A DNA stretch of 64,000 nucleotides from Lamellibrachia luymesi (Eukaryota > Annelida > Polychaeta > Sabellida > Siboglinidae). Below, in pieces: positions 1 through 9,229 of this stretch. How positions within the stretch are numbered: the first letter of the stretch is position 1; every line of letters starts with the position of its first letter. Under the pieces are notes generated by a model that had not been told where the DNA came from, searched no databases, and saw nothing but the letters and a program-made list of their open reading frames with translations. The DNA is taken from positions 197,801 through 261,800 of the forward strand of contig SDWI01000219.1 in the NCBI GenBank assembly GCA_009193005.1. Direction: 5' to 3'. The translations under genes were made by a program, and so were the position numbers.

Positions 1-236
1 CCACCTAACAAACGCGTCGATATCACACAGACGCACGATCTGTGTTTATCGGCTGTGTTTCCGCAGGCGCACTTCCTGTACCGTGAATAGGCGTAATCAT
101 TTACCTGAGAGTAACCACACAGCGTGGCGGTAGCGTAAATACCACCGATACACAGTCATTCCTATAAACAAACATATATTGGCATGATACCCATATAGTG
201 ATGGACATAACGCGTGCAAGTACACACACACACACA
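1..236. other. Unannotated sequence ending in (AC)n before gap
   Basis: No gene is supported here. The stretch ends in a short AC dinucleotide run that enters the assembly gap, which suggests that the gap itself is an unresolved microsatellite or similar simple repeat. Confidence 0.6.
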
Positions 237-932
237 NNNNNNNNNNNNNNNNNNNNNNNNNNNNNNNNNNNNNNNNNNNNNNNNNNNNNNNNNNNNNNNN
301 NNNNNNNNNNNNNNNNNNNNNNNNNNNNNNNNNNNNNNNNNNNNNNNNNNNNNNNNNNNNNNNNNNNNNNNNNNNNNNNNNNNNNNNNNNNNNNNNNNNN
401 NNNNNNNNNNNNNNNNNNNNNNNNNNNNNNNNNNNNNNNNNNNNNNNNNNNNNNNNNNNNNNNNNNNNNNNNNNNNNNNNNNNNNNNNNNNNNNNNNNNN
501 NNNNNNNNNNNNNNNNNNNNNNNNNNNNNNNNNNNNNNNNNNNNNNNNNNNNNNNNNNNNNNNNNNNNNNNNNNNNNNNNNNNNNNNNNNNNNNNNNNNN
601 NNNNNNNNNNNNNNNNNNNNNNNNNNNNNNNNNNNNNNNNNNNNNNNNNNNNNNNNNNNNNNNNNNNNNNNNNNNNNNNNNNNNNNNNNNNNNNNNNNNN
701 NNNNNNNNNNNNNNNNNNNNNNNNNNNNNNNNNNNNNNNNNNNNNNNNNNNNNNNNNNNNNNNNNNNNNNNNNNNNNNNNNNNNNNNNNNNNNNNNNNNN
801 NNNNNNNNNNNNNNNNNNNNNNNNNNNNNNNNNNNNNNNNNNNNNNNNNNNNNNNNNNNNNNNNNNNNNNNNNNNNNNNNNNNNNNNNNNNNNNNNNNNN
901 NNNNNNNNNNNNNNNNNNNNNNNNNNNNNNNN
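237..932. other. Assembly gap (N run)
   Basis: A run of 696 unknown bases. Open frames that cross it are artefacts of the N bases. The dispersed repeat that starts directly after the gap is probably truncated by it. Confidence 0.99.
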
Positions 933-1290
933 CCCAATTTAACTATAGCCAAAATTTAGTTACAACAGAGACGTCCACAGCATTGCTTAGATAAATAACT
1001 TAATATTTGAATTGTGGCGCCACCTGGTGAAGCCTAACCAAACGTTTCAATTTTTTTTAAGGCGATTGGTTTTTAATTAAGTCAGACACCAGCAGTGTGT
1101 TTTGCGAAATGTAATTGCTATTAACGAAATAAGAAAACACTTCAGCACTTAGATCATGCAACACATAACTCCATATAAAATGTGTCAGTAACACGAACCA
1201 GGAAAGACAGTTAGCGTGGGAAGGGACAAGACTCAATGACCGAATGAAGCAAATACCAAAGATAGGGTTGAATGAAAATTGGCGTTGGTA
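933..1290 (+). repeat. Partial copy of unclassified dispersed family (CACCTGGCGAA family)
   Basis: This segment aligns by eye with 5776-6000. It shares the order: catagccA-type start, ttacaacagag, an attgtggcgccacctggtga core, caaacgtttcaa, and a following TTTTTAAGGCGATTGG-like box. Related copies occur at 3370-6600, 17060-18760, 25600-26690, 31170-31990 (inverted), 42780-43190 and 55960-60110 (inverted). The 5' side is lost in the gap. No protein is encoded. Confidence 0.7.
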
Positions 1291-1740
1291 ACACATATCC
1301 CGTAAGCTCCGACACAGTTAAGTAATGTTATGTTGCGTTGCTTAACGTGAACGTGGATGTCAGACAATATAGCCAATAACAACACCAATTTACACAGCAG
1401 TACGTGTTTGGCCGTCTCATTCTTCTATGTTTTGAAGTGTTCGTTTCGATTTGAAATATGTTGTAAGTTTAAAAATATAAATTTTTTACTAAAGAAATAA
1501 ACGCTATTACAACTACTTTTTCGTATCCACTACAGTGCATACATACAAGCAGCCGTTGTTTCAACTAAGGCAGGTTACACGAGAGGGTGCCGTCTACAAT
1601 AGTATATTTACCACCAAGTGACAGAGAGTGACACACCAAACACTTGATATAGTAAAAAGAGGCGGGTGTCACGATATCATATTTTAGTGGGAATCTTTTG
1701 GGTTGAATCGGCATCTGGCGTTTGCAGCAACACTGACTAA
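1291..1740. other. No feature recognised
   Basis: AT-rich sequence without a convincing reading frame, repeat or RNA gene. Confidence 0.4.
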
Positions 1741-1859
1741 TACACAGTGGCTTTTATCGTAAGCCGATTTCCGTTTCCGATCATGGCATTAGCTGGTAGA
1801 AATGTATCGAGCAATACACTCTTCGATGTTTTATCTGTTATCAAACGCAGACATACGTA

Positions 1860-2625
1860 CAGACTGCTGCCACAAGATTCGAGAATGGAGAAGGCGGGAA
1901 AAAAGATTGGGAATGATGAAGGAAGGGATTGGGAAGGCGGAAATAAGGGAAGGGGAAGGCGAGAGGAAGGGTCTGAAAGTCGGGAGGAAGGCTGGAGAAG
2001 GCCTTTGGCGGTGATGTGACATGGAAGGCAGGAAGAAGGCATATAGACGGCGGGAGGCAGAGATGGGGAAAGGAAGATGGGAAGCAGGGATGTAGAAACT
2101 GCGAAGGAAGGATAGGGAAGGGGAGAAAAATTAGGAAGGTTGAAGGAAGGGATAGGGAAGGCGGGAAGCAGGGACGGAGAAAGCGGGAGGCAAGGACGGG
2201 AGAGGCGAGAAACAGATAGTGAGAATGCCGGGTTCAGGGATGGAGAAATCTGTAGGAAGGGATGGGGAAGACGAGAGGAATGGATTGCGAAGATCGGAGA
2301 AAGGGATGGGAATGATGCGGAAGGCTGGAGAGAGGAATGGGGAAGGTGGGTGGAAAGGTTGGGATAGGCGTGAAGCAGGGAAGGGGAGTTCAGGAAGAAG
2401 GGATGGGGTAAGCGGGAATCAGGATGGAGATAGCCTGAAGAAGGTATTTTGAAGGATGGTGAGAGGCATTGGGAAGGTGGGAGGAAGGGTAGTGAAAGTC
2501 GGGAGGCAGGGCTGGAAAAGGTGGCCGGCAAGGATAGTGTACATTGGAGGAATGGTTGGGGAAGTCGGAAAACAGGATGGGGACCGCAAAAAAGAAGGGA
2601 CGACGAAGGAAACGCGGGAGGAAGG
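1860..2625. repeat. Purine-rich degenerate minisatellite (GGGAAGG-type)
   Basis: About 760 bases of strongly purine-biased + strand built from degenerate units around GGGAAGGCGGGAGGAAGGGAT. It leaves a 299-codon frame open on the minus strand that translates to repeated RLPHPF / FPIPSS-like blocks. This is low complexity and not a credible protein. The same motif in the opposite orientation forms the tail of the membrane-protein exon copy at 54375-54475. Strand asymmetry of this kind can form triplex DNA, which is inference only. Confidence 0.8.
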
Positions 2626-2917
2626 GATCGTTGCAAGTTTATAGAGTTACTCTATGATGATGAGGAAAAGCGGGTGTATGACGACAGGTGACCGATAGAA
2701 GGACGAGAGGAGAGATGTCAATCAGAGTGGAAGTAGATAGCAGCGGGAATACATTAAGAACACAGAGACAAACGAGAGATGGCCGGGAGATAAACCAAGC
2801 AGCTAGCATTGACATGTGTATTGCATTGAGAATGTGGGACGACATTGGAGTTTACAGCGGCCCCTCGTTATTCCATTACCTTGGATTAATGTTATATGAA
2901 CACCATGATATAGGTCA

Positions 2918-3169
2918 CTACCCATAGAACCACTCGGCACCATACAGTGCCCCAAAGCCTACACTTCCGGAGGCATCAGTGTATAGGTGCAAGTGGTCAC
3001 CTTTCAGAAAGTTGTCGTTTAGGAAAAAGGACCTGCCATTAAACTGAAACAAGAGCTCCTGCCATACCTGTAGATCGAGCTTTGCCTGACGAATCAGTCT
3101 GATGTGATGGGGCTTCTGAATCAATAGTGTCATATCTATTATTCTGATCAGAAAAGCTCTACCCGGCAC
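2918..3169 (-). pseudogene. Retrotransposon RNase H fragment, DIRS-like
   Basis: An 83-codon frame resembles the RT/RNase H junction of DIRS-type (tyrosine-recombinase) retrotransposons. A PGRAFLIRIIDMTL-like opening is followed by KPHHIRL and AKLDLQVWQELL, and then the RNase H start HLYTDASGSVGFGALYGAEW, which contains the first catalytic Asp. Flanking sequence shows no matching RT, integrase or terminal repeats, so this is an isolated relic. A Gypsy-like source is the alternative. The fragment sits between the purine minisatellite and the long repeat copy at 3370. Confidence 0.65.
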
Positions 3170-3767
3170 AATAACTTTACAATTAAAAGTGCGTGTTGTT
3201 TCAAATCATTGAAAGAATTTACTTTAGTCGTTACATCTGGTAAGGCTCAATATAGAATACATCCAAAACGGTAGACACTTTATCGGGTCAAGGCTGATCA
3301 TGGGCGTAACTTCAAGGATGATCAAAAGCGTAACTTCCATCCTCTCGCCAATCACATGACAAACTTATGGCATTTCACCAAGGGAGAAATTCGTCAGTTT
3401 TCAGCGTTTCCATTTTCACTTCAATACATTATGTATGCAGAATTTAATAAATTAGTAGTTTGTCTGATGATATCGTTCAAACATACCTAGTGGACACTTA
3501 ATGTTCAATTCTTTTAAATTTCCCAGTTCCCAGTTCTGTGTATTTGTGAATACTTTTGTCATCTATTTCTTGGATGTGCACAGAATATCATTCCTACGTA
3601 ATATAATTCCTTCTGCGACACGTATCATAGACATGGGAATTCCATTTCGAAAATACATTTATCGTTTTTTTTCTCAATTTTCCCGCTTATTTGTCAGAAA
3701 TAATAGCATAATCGTATTTTGTACAATTGAATACGAGCCTTACAAATATAGCTGCATGGTAAATTAG

Positions 3768-3911
3768 ACTTAACAAGATTGCCATACCAAACAACAAGTT
3801 CCAGATGGTAAGTGGACAAGGAAGCCATTGGCTTATCGAGAGTCCAAAAATTTTCTCATCTATGTGTAGCCCGCCCTTATCAAATATCTGTCAATTCTAT
3901 TTTAAATAGTC
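3768..3911 (-). mobile_element. 5'-truncated CR1-like LINE 3' end with target-site duplication
   Basis: About 144 bases match the 3' ends at 60112-60250 and 35200-35340: ttaacaagat tail, ccagatggtaagtggacaag, aagccattggcttatcgaga, and a following block. The LINE reads on the minus strand, with its tail at the low-coordinate end. AATTAG occurs on both sides (3762-3767 and 3912-3917). The inverted partner repeat, near 59660-59680, continues across the equivalent point with no insert, which gives a natural empty site. Confidence 0.75.
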
Positions 3912-6023
3912 AATTAGTGGCTGATTAGTATTGCTTCCCCTTCACTTTGCCTCCCCCCCCCACGCAAGATCCTAGATACGCCATTGGCTAGCAGATCGTT
4001 GGCAGAGTTACTTCCTGGTGAAGGCAGTCACTGATATAAGCTAACGTGCCAACTTTAGGCACACCATTCGTAAGAGGAAGTGCAGCTGTATTCTGCCATC
4101 CCCACTACCTTGTAATGACGCTTCAGATTTCAACACAATGACACGACTGGGCTCTGTCACCAATAGGTGTCGATGGCGGACGGCGAAAAAATAACCTCCT
4201 GCGGGTGAAAGTTTACCAACCCGCCCTACATCACGTGTCTATTATGGGGTGTTGCGTATAGTCCAATACATACTCCTGTTGCTCATAAGTGTAAGTAGGC
4301 TATTTATAACTGCAAAACACCTCACGCACATTTATCAACATAAACATCCCCGGCTGAAAATTTTTTGTGGTGACGTCATGCAGTCATTCAAATGAGGTGC
4401 CAGCTGTTTGTTTTCACAAAAATCCTACTTCACCACCAAACAAGCCACATTAGAATCTGCTAAACGGCGCCACGTGTATACGCTTGCTACTAAGTTTAAC
4501 ACAGCGAACGTCACGACAAAGAAAAGTTTAGTATAAATTGGGGTCAAACGTGAAAACAGGTGAACTTAATGACAATCTTGCATATTTCGTGTCAACTGTC
4601 CCACGTTATTGAGTGGTGTGGTTAGCCTTCAATCACATGTCACGAAACTCCTTTACTAGACATAGTTACCCCCAAACTCACCTGGCAAACGGCACGCCAA
4701 TAAACTGTTTCTTTATACGCACTACACTGGTCGGCCTCAAGTTACATACTGACAATCGTCGGCAACTGTTCGCAGAGCCTTGACGTGAACCGTACAGTAA
4801 CGCGGCTTGTTCCGTCAGTCGTGTCGGCAACAACAAGCGTCGGCCGCGTGAATAGCTTTTTATGCCGTAAGTCACTGTGATTCTGTGGGAGGTAGTTGAC
4901 ATGTGGGTCGAATGTTAGAGGGGGAATCTATCGTCAGCTTCTAAGGAGGGCGACATATGTTGAGGAGACGCCAAGACAGTGGTACGAGATTGGCTCACAT
5001 TAATTTACTTTATCTCACAACAATTTTGTAAACTCTAAGTTATTACAACTCTATATCTAGAGCTGCCCATTAAACATGTCCCTAAACTTTGAATTGTGTA
5101 CATTTGTACAATATGCCAACAGTCTAATTTGCTTCATATTAACTACATGAACGTAAAACCACGCATAGCAAACACATAATCAAATACGTTAACGATGTGC
5201 ATTTGAAAGCTTATTGAGTGTGCGCGTGTGTTTGCGTGTGTGAACTTTACCAGTTATATTATTTGGAATCAGGTTAACAGATTTTGCAAAATAATATAAC
5301 TTGTGAAAGTTTGGCTGCCAATTTCGCAAATCGTACGCAACAACACCATACCGTCACAATTGGTGACAGCAAATCTGAAGAAATTCATGTGGGTGATCAT
5401 TGTTTTGTCATGTTATAATCCATTCGTGGGGCTTTGAGACAAACCGTACAGTCTGCAGCCTGCTCAGTCAAGCATGTCGGCAGCCGCGCGTGTCGACTGC
5501 GGGAACCGTTGTCTGCCCCGCCCACTACTGTGATTCTTACAGAGGGTGGCGAACGACGAGACAAATATTCCCTTTCTTCCAAAGCAATCCTCACTGATTT
5601 TAGAAAAATCGACGCACACAGACATCCAGGAAAAGAAATTAGAAACATGGAATCGGAACGAGACACGAACACGTATTGTTCACATCTAACTGTCGTTTAT
5701 TTCAGCGCAGTACCATTTTGCACACACCGACGAATGTATTATGTGCCTTTGACTCACAAACTATGTGTTCCCAAGTTAAACATAGCCACAATTGTGTTAC
5801 AACAGAATCGTTCACAGCACTGCTAAGATATATGTTAATCGTTGAATGGTGGCGCCACCTGGCGAATCACACCCAAACGATTCAGGTATTTTTAAAGCGA
5901 GTGGTTTTAAAATAGAATCAGGCATCAACAATGTACACTGATTTATACAAAAAAAGTGCTCATTGTACGTGTAATTAGCACATTTCTGATAAACAGCAAT
6001 AGTCTGGCAACACAAGAAGGCCA

Positions 6024-6460
6024 TGCGGGCGGAGAATAAGAAAACCGAGTCAGCAGCAAAGAAAGAATTACAGCTACATCTTCAGTTGGTGCAGAGTCAG
6101 AGGGACAGCGACAAGAAGAAGGTTGTGACAATGAACGAGCTGATAGTGACGGAGTTGACTACCCGGGCATGAGCTCGTGCGGTCTTCGTGGAGATCGTGC
6201 AAGAGAGGTAGGTTTGATGTCTCTTTGGAAACCGACTCAACCGAGGCAGTGTATGAGACTTTTTCGCCGCGCCATCTGATAGTGGACCTGGCCTTCCATC
6301 CGAAGGTTATGAAGAAAAAAAGAAAAGTGTGGCAACTGGAGAGGTCGGTCTACAACGACAAACCCCAGAGGGGTACAACAAAGAACCCGAAAACAAATAA
6401 TAGTTCCACGTCGCAATTGGAGTCTTTGGACAGTGCTAATACGGTCATCTACCAGCGCTA
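6024..6460 (+). pseudogene. Gene fragment carried inside the dispersed family
   Basis: A frame from the ATG at 6024 encodes about 49 charged, Lys/Glu/Gln-rich, coiled-coil-like residues (start MRAENKKTESAAKKELQL) and then meets a TGA. After a frame change the reading resumes as GRFDVSLETDSTEAVYE, then PRHLIVDLAFHPKVMKKK, ending near 6460. The inverted partner at 56121-56520 keeps the same arrangement, including RFDVSLETDTTEAVYE and VVDLAFHPKVMKKK, and shares the TGA, so the source was already broken before the copies separated. An AG/GTAGGT donor-like site lies at the frame change, so the piece may be genomic, with an intron boundary. I do not recognise the parent gene. Confidence 0.5.
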
Positions 6461-6596
6461 GTGTTGTCGGTGGCCCTGTCCGGTTGAGCCCACAACAGCC
6501 CACATGCAGCATTGCGCAGGAGCCTTTGCCTTCTCATCAGCCTACAACAGTGCTGCCAACCGTGACCAACGTCACATCGGTCCGCAGTCTACCAAG

Positions 6597-6665
6597 TATA
6601 CAATTGCCAGTTAGGGTTAGTAACCCTAATAGTCAAAGGTCACCGACCTTTTGCGGCGGTGACGA
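6597..6665. repeat. Telomere-like palindrome with nuclear-receptor half-sites (inverted partner of 9850-9925)
   Basis: TTAGGGTTAGTAACCCTAA forms a near-perfect short palindrome of telomere-type repeats. It is followed by gtcaaaggtcaccgacctt. The same segment occurs inverted at 9850-9925 (cgcaaaaggtcggtaacctt preceded by ctaaccctaaccc). The pair therefore brackets the minisatellite block between them. Confidence 0.6.
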
Positions 6666-6799
6666 CAGTGGCGGCGGCGGTACAGAAAAAGGTGTAACCC
6701 CAACCTGTTATCGGTTATATAACCCTAGATAGACTGCATCGAAACAGTGCTGTTTGCACAACCCTACCTTCACATAGTTGTTGGCTCGGAAAAAGTTAA

Positions 6800-7060
6800 A
6801 GTCCACCAACAGTGGCTGACCAATGTCAAAAAGACAAGACGAGTGGGAGCGCACAAGCCAAAGTCCACCAACATTAACTGACCAGTGTGAAAAAGACAAG
6901 ACGAGTCGGAGCGCAAAAGTTAAAGTCCACCAACAGTGGTTGACCAATGTCAAAAAGACAAGACGAGTTGAAACGCACAAGTCAAAGTCCACCAACAGTA
7001 ACTGACCAATGTCAAAAAGACAAGACGAGTGGGAGCGCACAAGTCAATGTCCACCAACGG
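6800..7060. repeat. 62-bp minisatellite, first block
   Basis: The box GTCCACCAAC recurs at 6801, 6863, 6925, 6987 and about 7049, an exact 62-base spacing. The unit contains GACAAGACGAGTGGGAGCGCACAAG. Open frames on both strands here are by-products of the repeat. Confidence 0.9.
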
Positions 7061-7070
7061 TGGTTGATTT

Positions 7071-7205
7071 CTTCAAGTGGTATATGACATTGTCTTGTTT
7101 TCTTCAAGTTGTGTATGACAATGTCTTGTTTTCTTCAAGTTGAATATGACAGTGTCTTGTTTTCGTCAAGTTATGTAAGACAATGTCTTGTTTTCTTCAA
7201 GTTGG
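7071..7205. repeat. 31-bp minisatellite
   Basis: CTTCAAGT or close variants start at 7071, 7102, 7133, 7164 and 7195, exactly 31 bases apart, each followed by TATGACAATGTCTTGTTTT. The period is half that of the flanking 62-bp array, and the GACAATGTCTTGTTTT part resembles the reverse complement of the AAAGACAAGAC part of the 62-bp unit. The two may be related by descent. Confidence 0.9.
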
Positions 7206-7450
7206 CTGACCAGTGTGAAAAAGAAAAGACGAGTGGGAGCGCACAAGTAAATTTCCACCAATAGTGGCTGACCAATGTCAAAAAGACAAGACGAGTGGGA
7301 GCGCACAAGTCAAAGTCCACCAACAGTGACTGACCAGAGTGAAAAAGACAAGACGAGTGGGAGCGCACAAGCCAAAGTCCACCAACAGTGATTGACCAAT
7401 GACGAGTGGCAGCGCACAAGTCAAAGTCCACCAATAATAGGTGACCAATG
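7206..7450. repeat. 62-bp minisatellite, second block
   Basis: The same unit as at 6800-7060 resumes after the 31-bp block (GAGTGGGAGCGCACAAG near 7231, 7293 and 7355). The last copy carries an internal deletion near 7400. Confidence 0.88.
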
Positions 7451-7465
7451 TCAAAAAAGACCAGT

Positions 7466-8870
7466 TTACCCATAACTCCTACAGTTTATCCATACCTCCT
7501 ACAATTTACCTATAACTACAATGTATCATACATCCTACAGTTTACTCATAACAACTACAGTTTACTCATAATTCCTACAATTTACTTATACCTCCTACAA
7601 TTTACTCATAATTCATACAGTTTACCTATAACTACAATTTAACATACCTCCTACAGTTTACCCATAACTCCTACAGTTTACCCATAATTCCTACAGTTTA
7701 CCCATAACTCCTACAGTTTACCCTTAACTCCTACAGTTTATCCATAATTCCTACAATTGACCCATACTTCCTACAGTTTACCTATAAGTCCTACAGGTTA
7801 CCCATAATTCCTACAGTTTACCCATAATTCCTACAGTTTATCCATAATTCCTACAGTTTACCCATACCTTCTACAGTTTACCAAAAGTTCCAATTTGCAC
7901 ATTTCCGCCATAATTCCTACAGTTTACCCATAACTCCTACAGTTTACACATAATTCCTATAATTTACCCATAATTCCTACAATTTACCCATATTTCCTAC
8001 AGTTTACTCATATTTCTTACAATTTACTCATACCTCGTACAGTTTACTCATAATTCCTACAGTTTACCTATAACTACAATTTACCATACCTCCTACAGTT
8101 TACCCATGACTCCTACAGTTTACCCATAATTCCTACAGTTTACCCATAACTCCTACAGTTTACCCATAATTCCTACAGTTTACCCTTAAATCCTACAATT
8201 TATCCATAATTCCTACAATGTACCCATACCTCCTATAGTTTTCCCATAATTCATACAGTTTACCTATAACTACAATTTACTATACCTCCTACAGTTTACC
8301 CATAATTCATACAGTTTTCCCATGATTCCTACAATTTTCTCATACCTCCTACAGTTTACCTATAAGGCCTACAATTATCCATACCTCCTACAGTTTACCC
8401 ATAACTCCTACAGTTTACCCATAATTCCACCAGGTTACCCATAACTCCTACAGTTTACCCATACGTCCTACAGTTAACCCATAATTCCTACAGTTTACCC
8501 TTAACTCCTACAGTTTATCCTTAATTCCTACAATTTAACCATACCTCCTACAGTTTACCTATAAGGATTACAATTACCCATACCTCTTACAGTTTACCCA
8601 TAATTCATACAGTTTATCTATAACTGCAATTTACCATACCTCCTACAGTTTACCTATAAGGATTACAATTACCCATACCTCCTACAGTTTACCCATAATT
8701 CATACAGTTTACCTATAATTGCAATTTACCATACCTCCTACAGTTTACCCATAACTCCTACAGTTTACCCATAATTCCTACAGTTTACCTATAACTACAA
8801 TTTACCATACCTCCTAAAGTTTAACCTTAACTCCTACAGATTACCCATAATTCCAACAAGTTTACAAATT
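7466..8870. repeat. 20-bp satellite array, about 70 copies
   Basis: About 1.4 kb of the unit TTTACCCATAATTCCTACAG with point variants (AACTCC, ACCTCC, CCTATAACTACAA). A higher-order pattern is visible: a CCTATAACTACAATTTACCATACC variant recurs at intervals (about 7500, 7625, 8065, 8265, 8625, 8715 and 8790). There are no spacers and no cas-like genes. Confidence 0.95.
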
Positions 8871-9024
8871 GGAAGTTTTGCATGTTGAAAGTTTGCACTT
8901 CTTTCTGGGTTTTTCCCGTAGCCTGACAGTATAGACAACATGGGATAGAATTAAGCGTGTGAGAAATGTGGTACGTCGAGACGCATGAAATTTCAATGTG
9001 TCTAGACACATTTCGCGGGAAAAC

Positions 9025-9130
9025 TGGTTTGACCTTGACCTTTTGACCTTTTGAACTCGCGGTGTTTATTGAAAATTCCAATTCCATAAAGCGATGGTGT
9101 TTTGTGTTGACCTTGACCTTTTGACATTTT
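9025..9130. promoter_or_regulatory. Clustered TGACCTTGA / TGACCTTTTGACCTT motifs
   Basis: Two copies of GACCTTGACCTTTTGAC-type sequence (9031 and 9108) are followed by a shared ctcgcggtgtttat box, so this is a short tandem duplication. TCAAGGTCA on the other strand is the known extended half-site of monomeric nuclear receptors (NR5A, ERR). Function is inferred from the motif only. A third copy (cctttgaccttcgaccttg) lies near 9915. Confidence 0.45.
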
Positions 9131-9229
9131 GATCTCGCGGTGTTTATGCAGACTCCTGATAATATAGGCGGTATATAAGTGTTGACACGAAACGATATAC
9201 GTCGAAAAGTTCTCGATATAATGCAATGA

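Larger units (their letters stand above)
3370..6600 (+). mobile_element. Long copy of unclassified dispersed family, left member of inverted pair
   Basis: About 3.2 kb aligns by eye, segment after segment and in inverted order, with 55960-60110. Anchors are: aaattcgtcagttttcagcg (3389) against 60065-60085; the CACCCGCAGGAGG-type box near 4200 against 59370; tgacgtcatgcagtcattca (4371) against 59190-59210; cgccaataaactg (4695); the block 5280-5580 against 57000-57250; the gcgccacctggcgaa core near 5853 against 56685; and the gene fragment 6024-6460 against 56121-56520. No transposase, RT or helicase is recognisable, and I could not define terminal repeats. A Helitron-like or large non-autonomous element is possible, but this is inference. 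Confidence 0.7.

Noticed and set aside
101..959. Long frames across the first gap
   Set aside because: Open only because of N bases. Real sequence on each side is short and non-coding.
1737..2636. 299-codon minus-strand open frame
   Set aside because: It is the translation of the purine-rich minisatellite (RLPHPF-type repeats), with no domain, no homologue and no splice or start context.
7466..8870. CRISPR-like array
   Set aside because: Regular 20-bp units with no unique spacers, no leader and no cas genes, in a eukaryotic context. It is a satellite.
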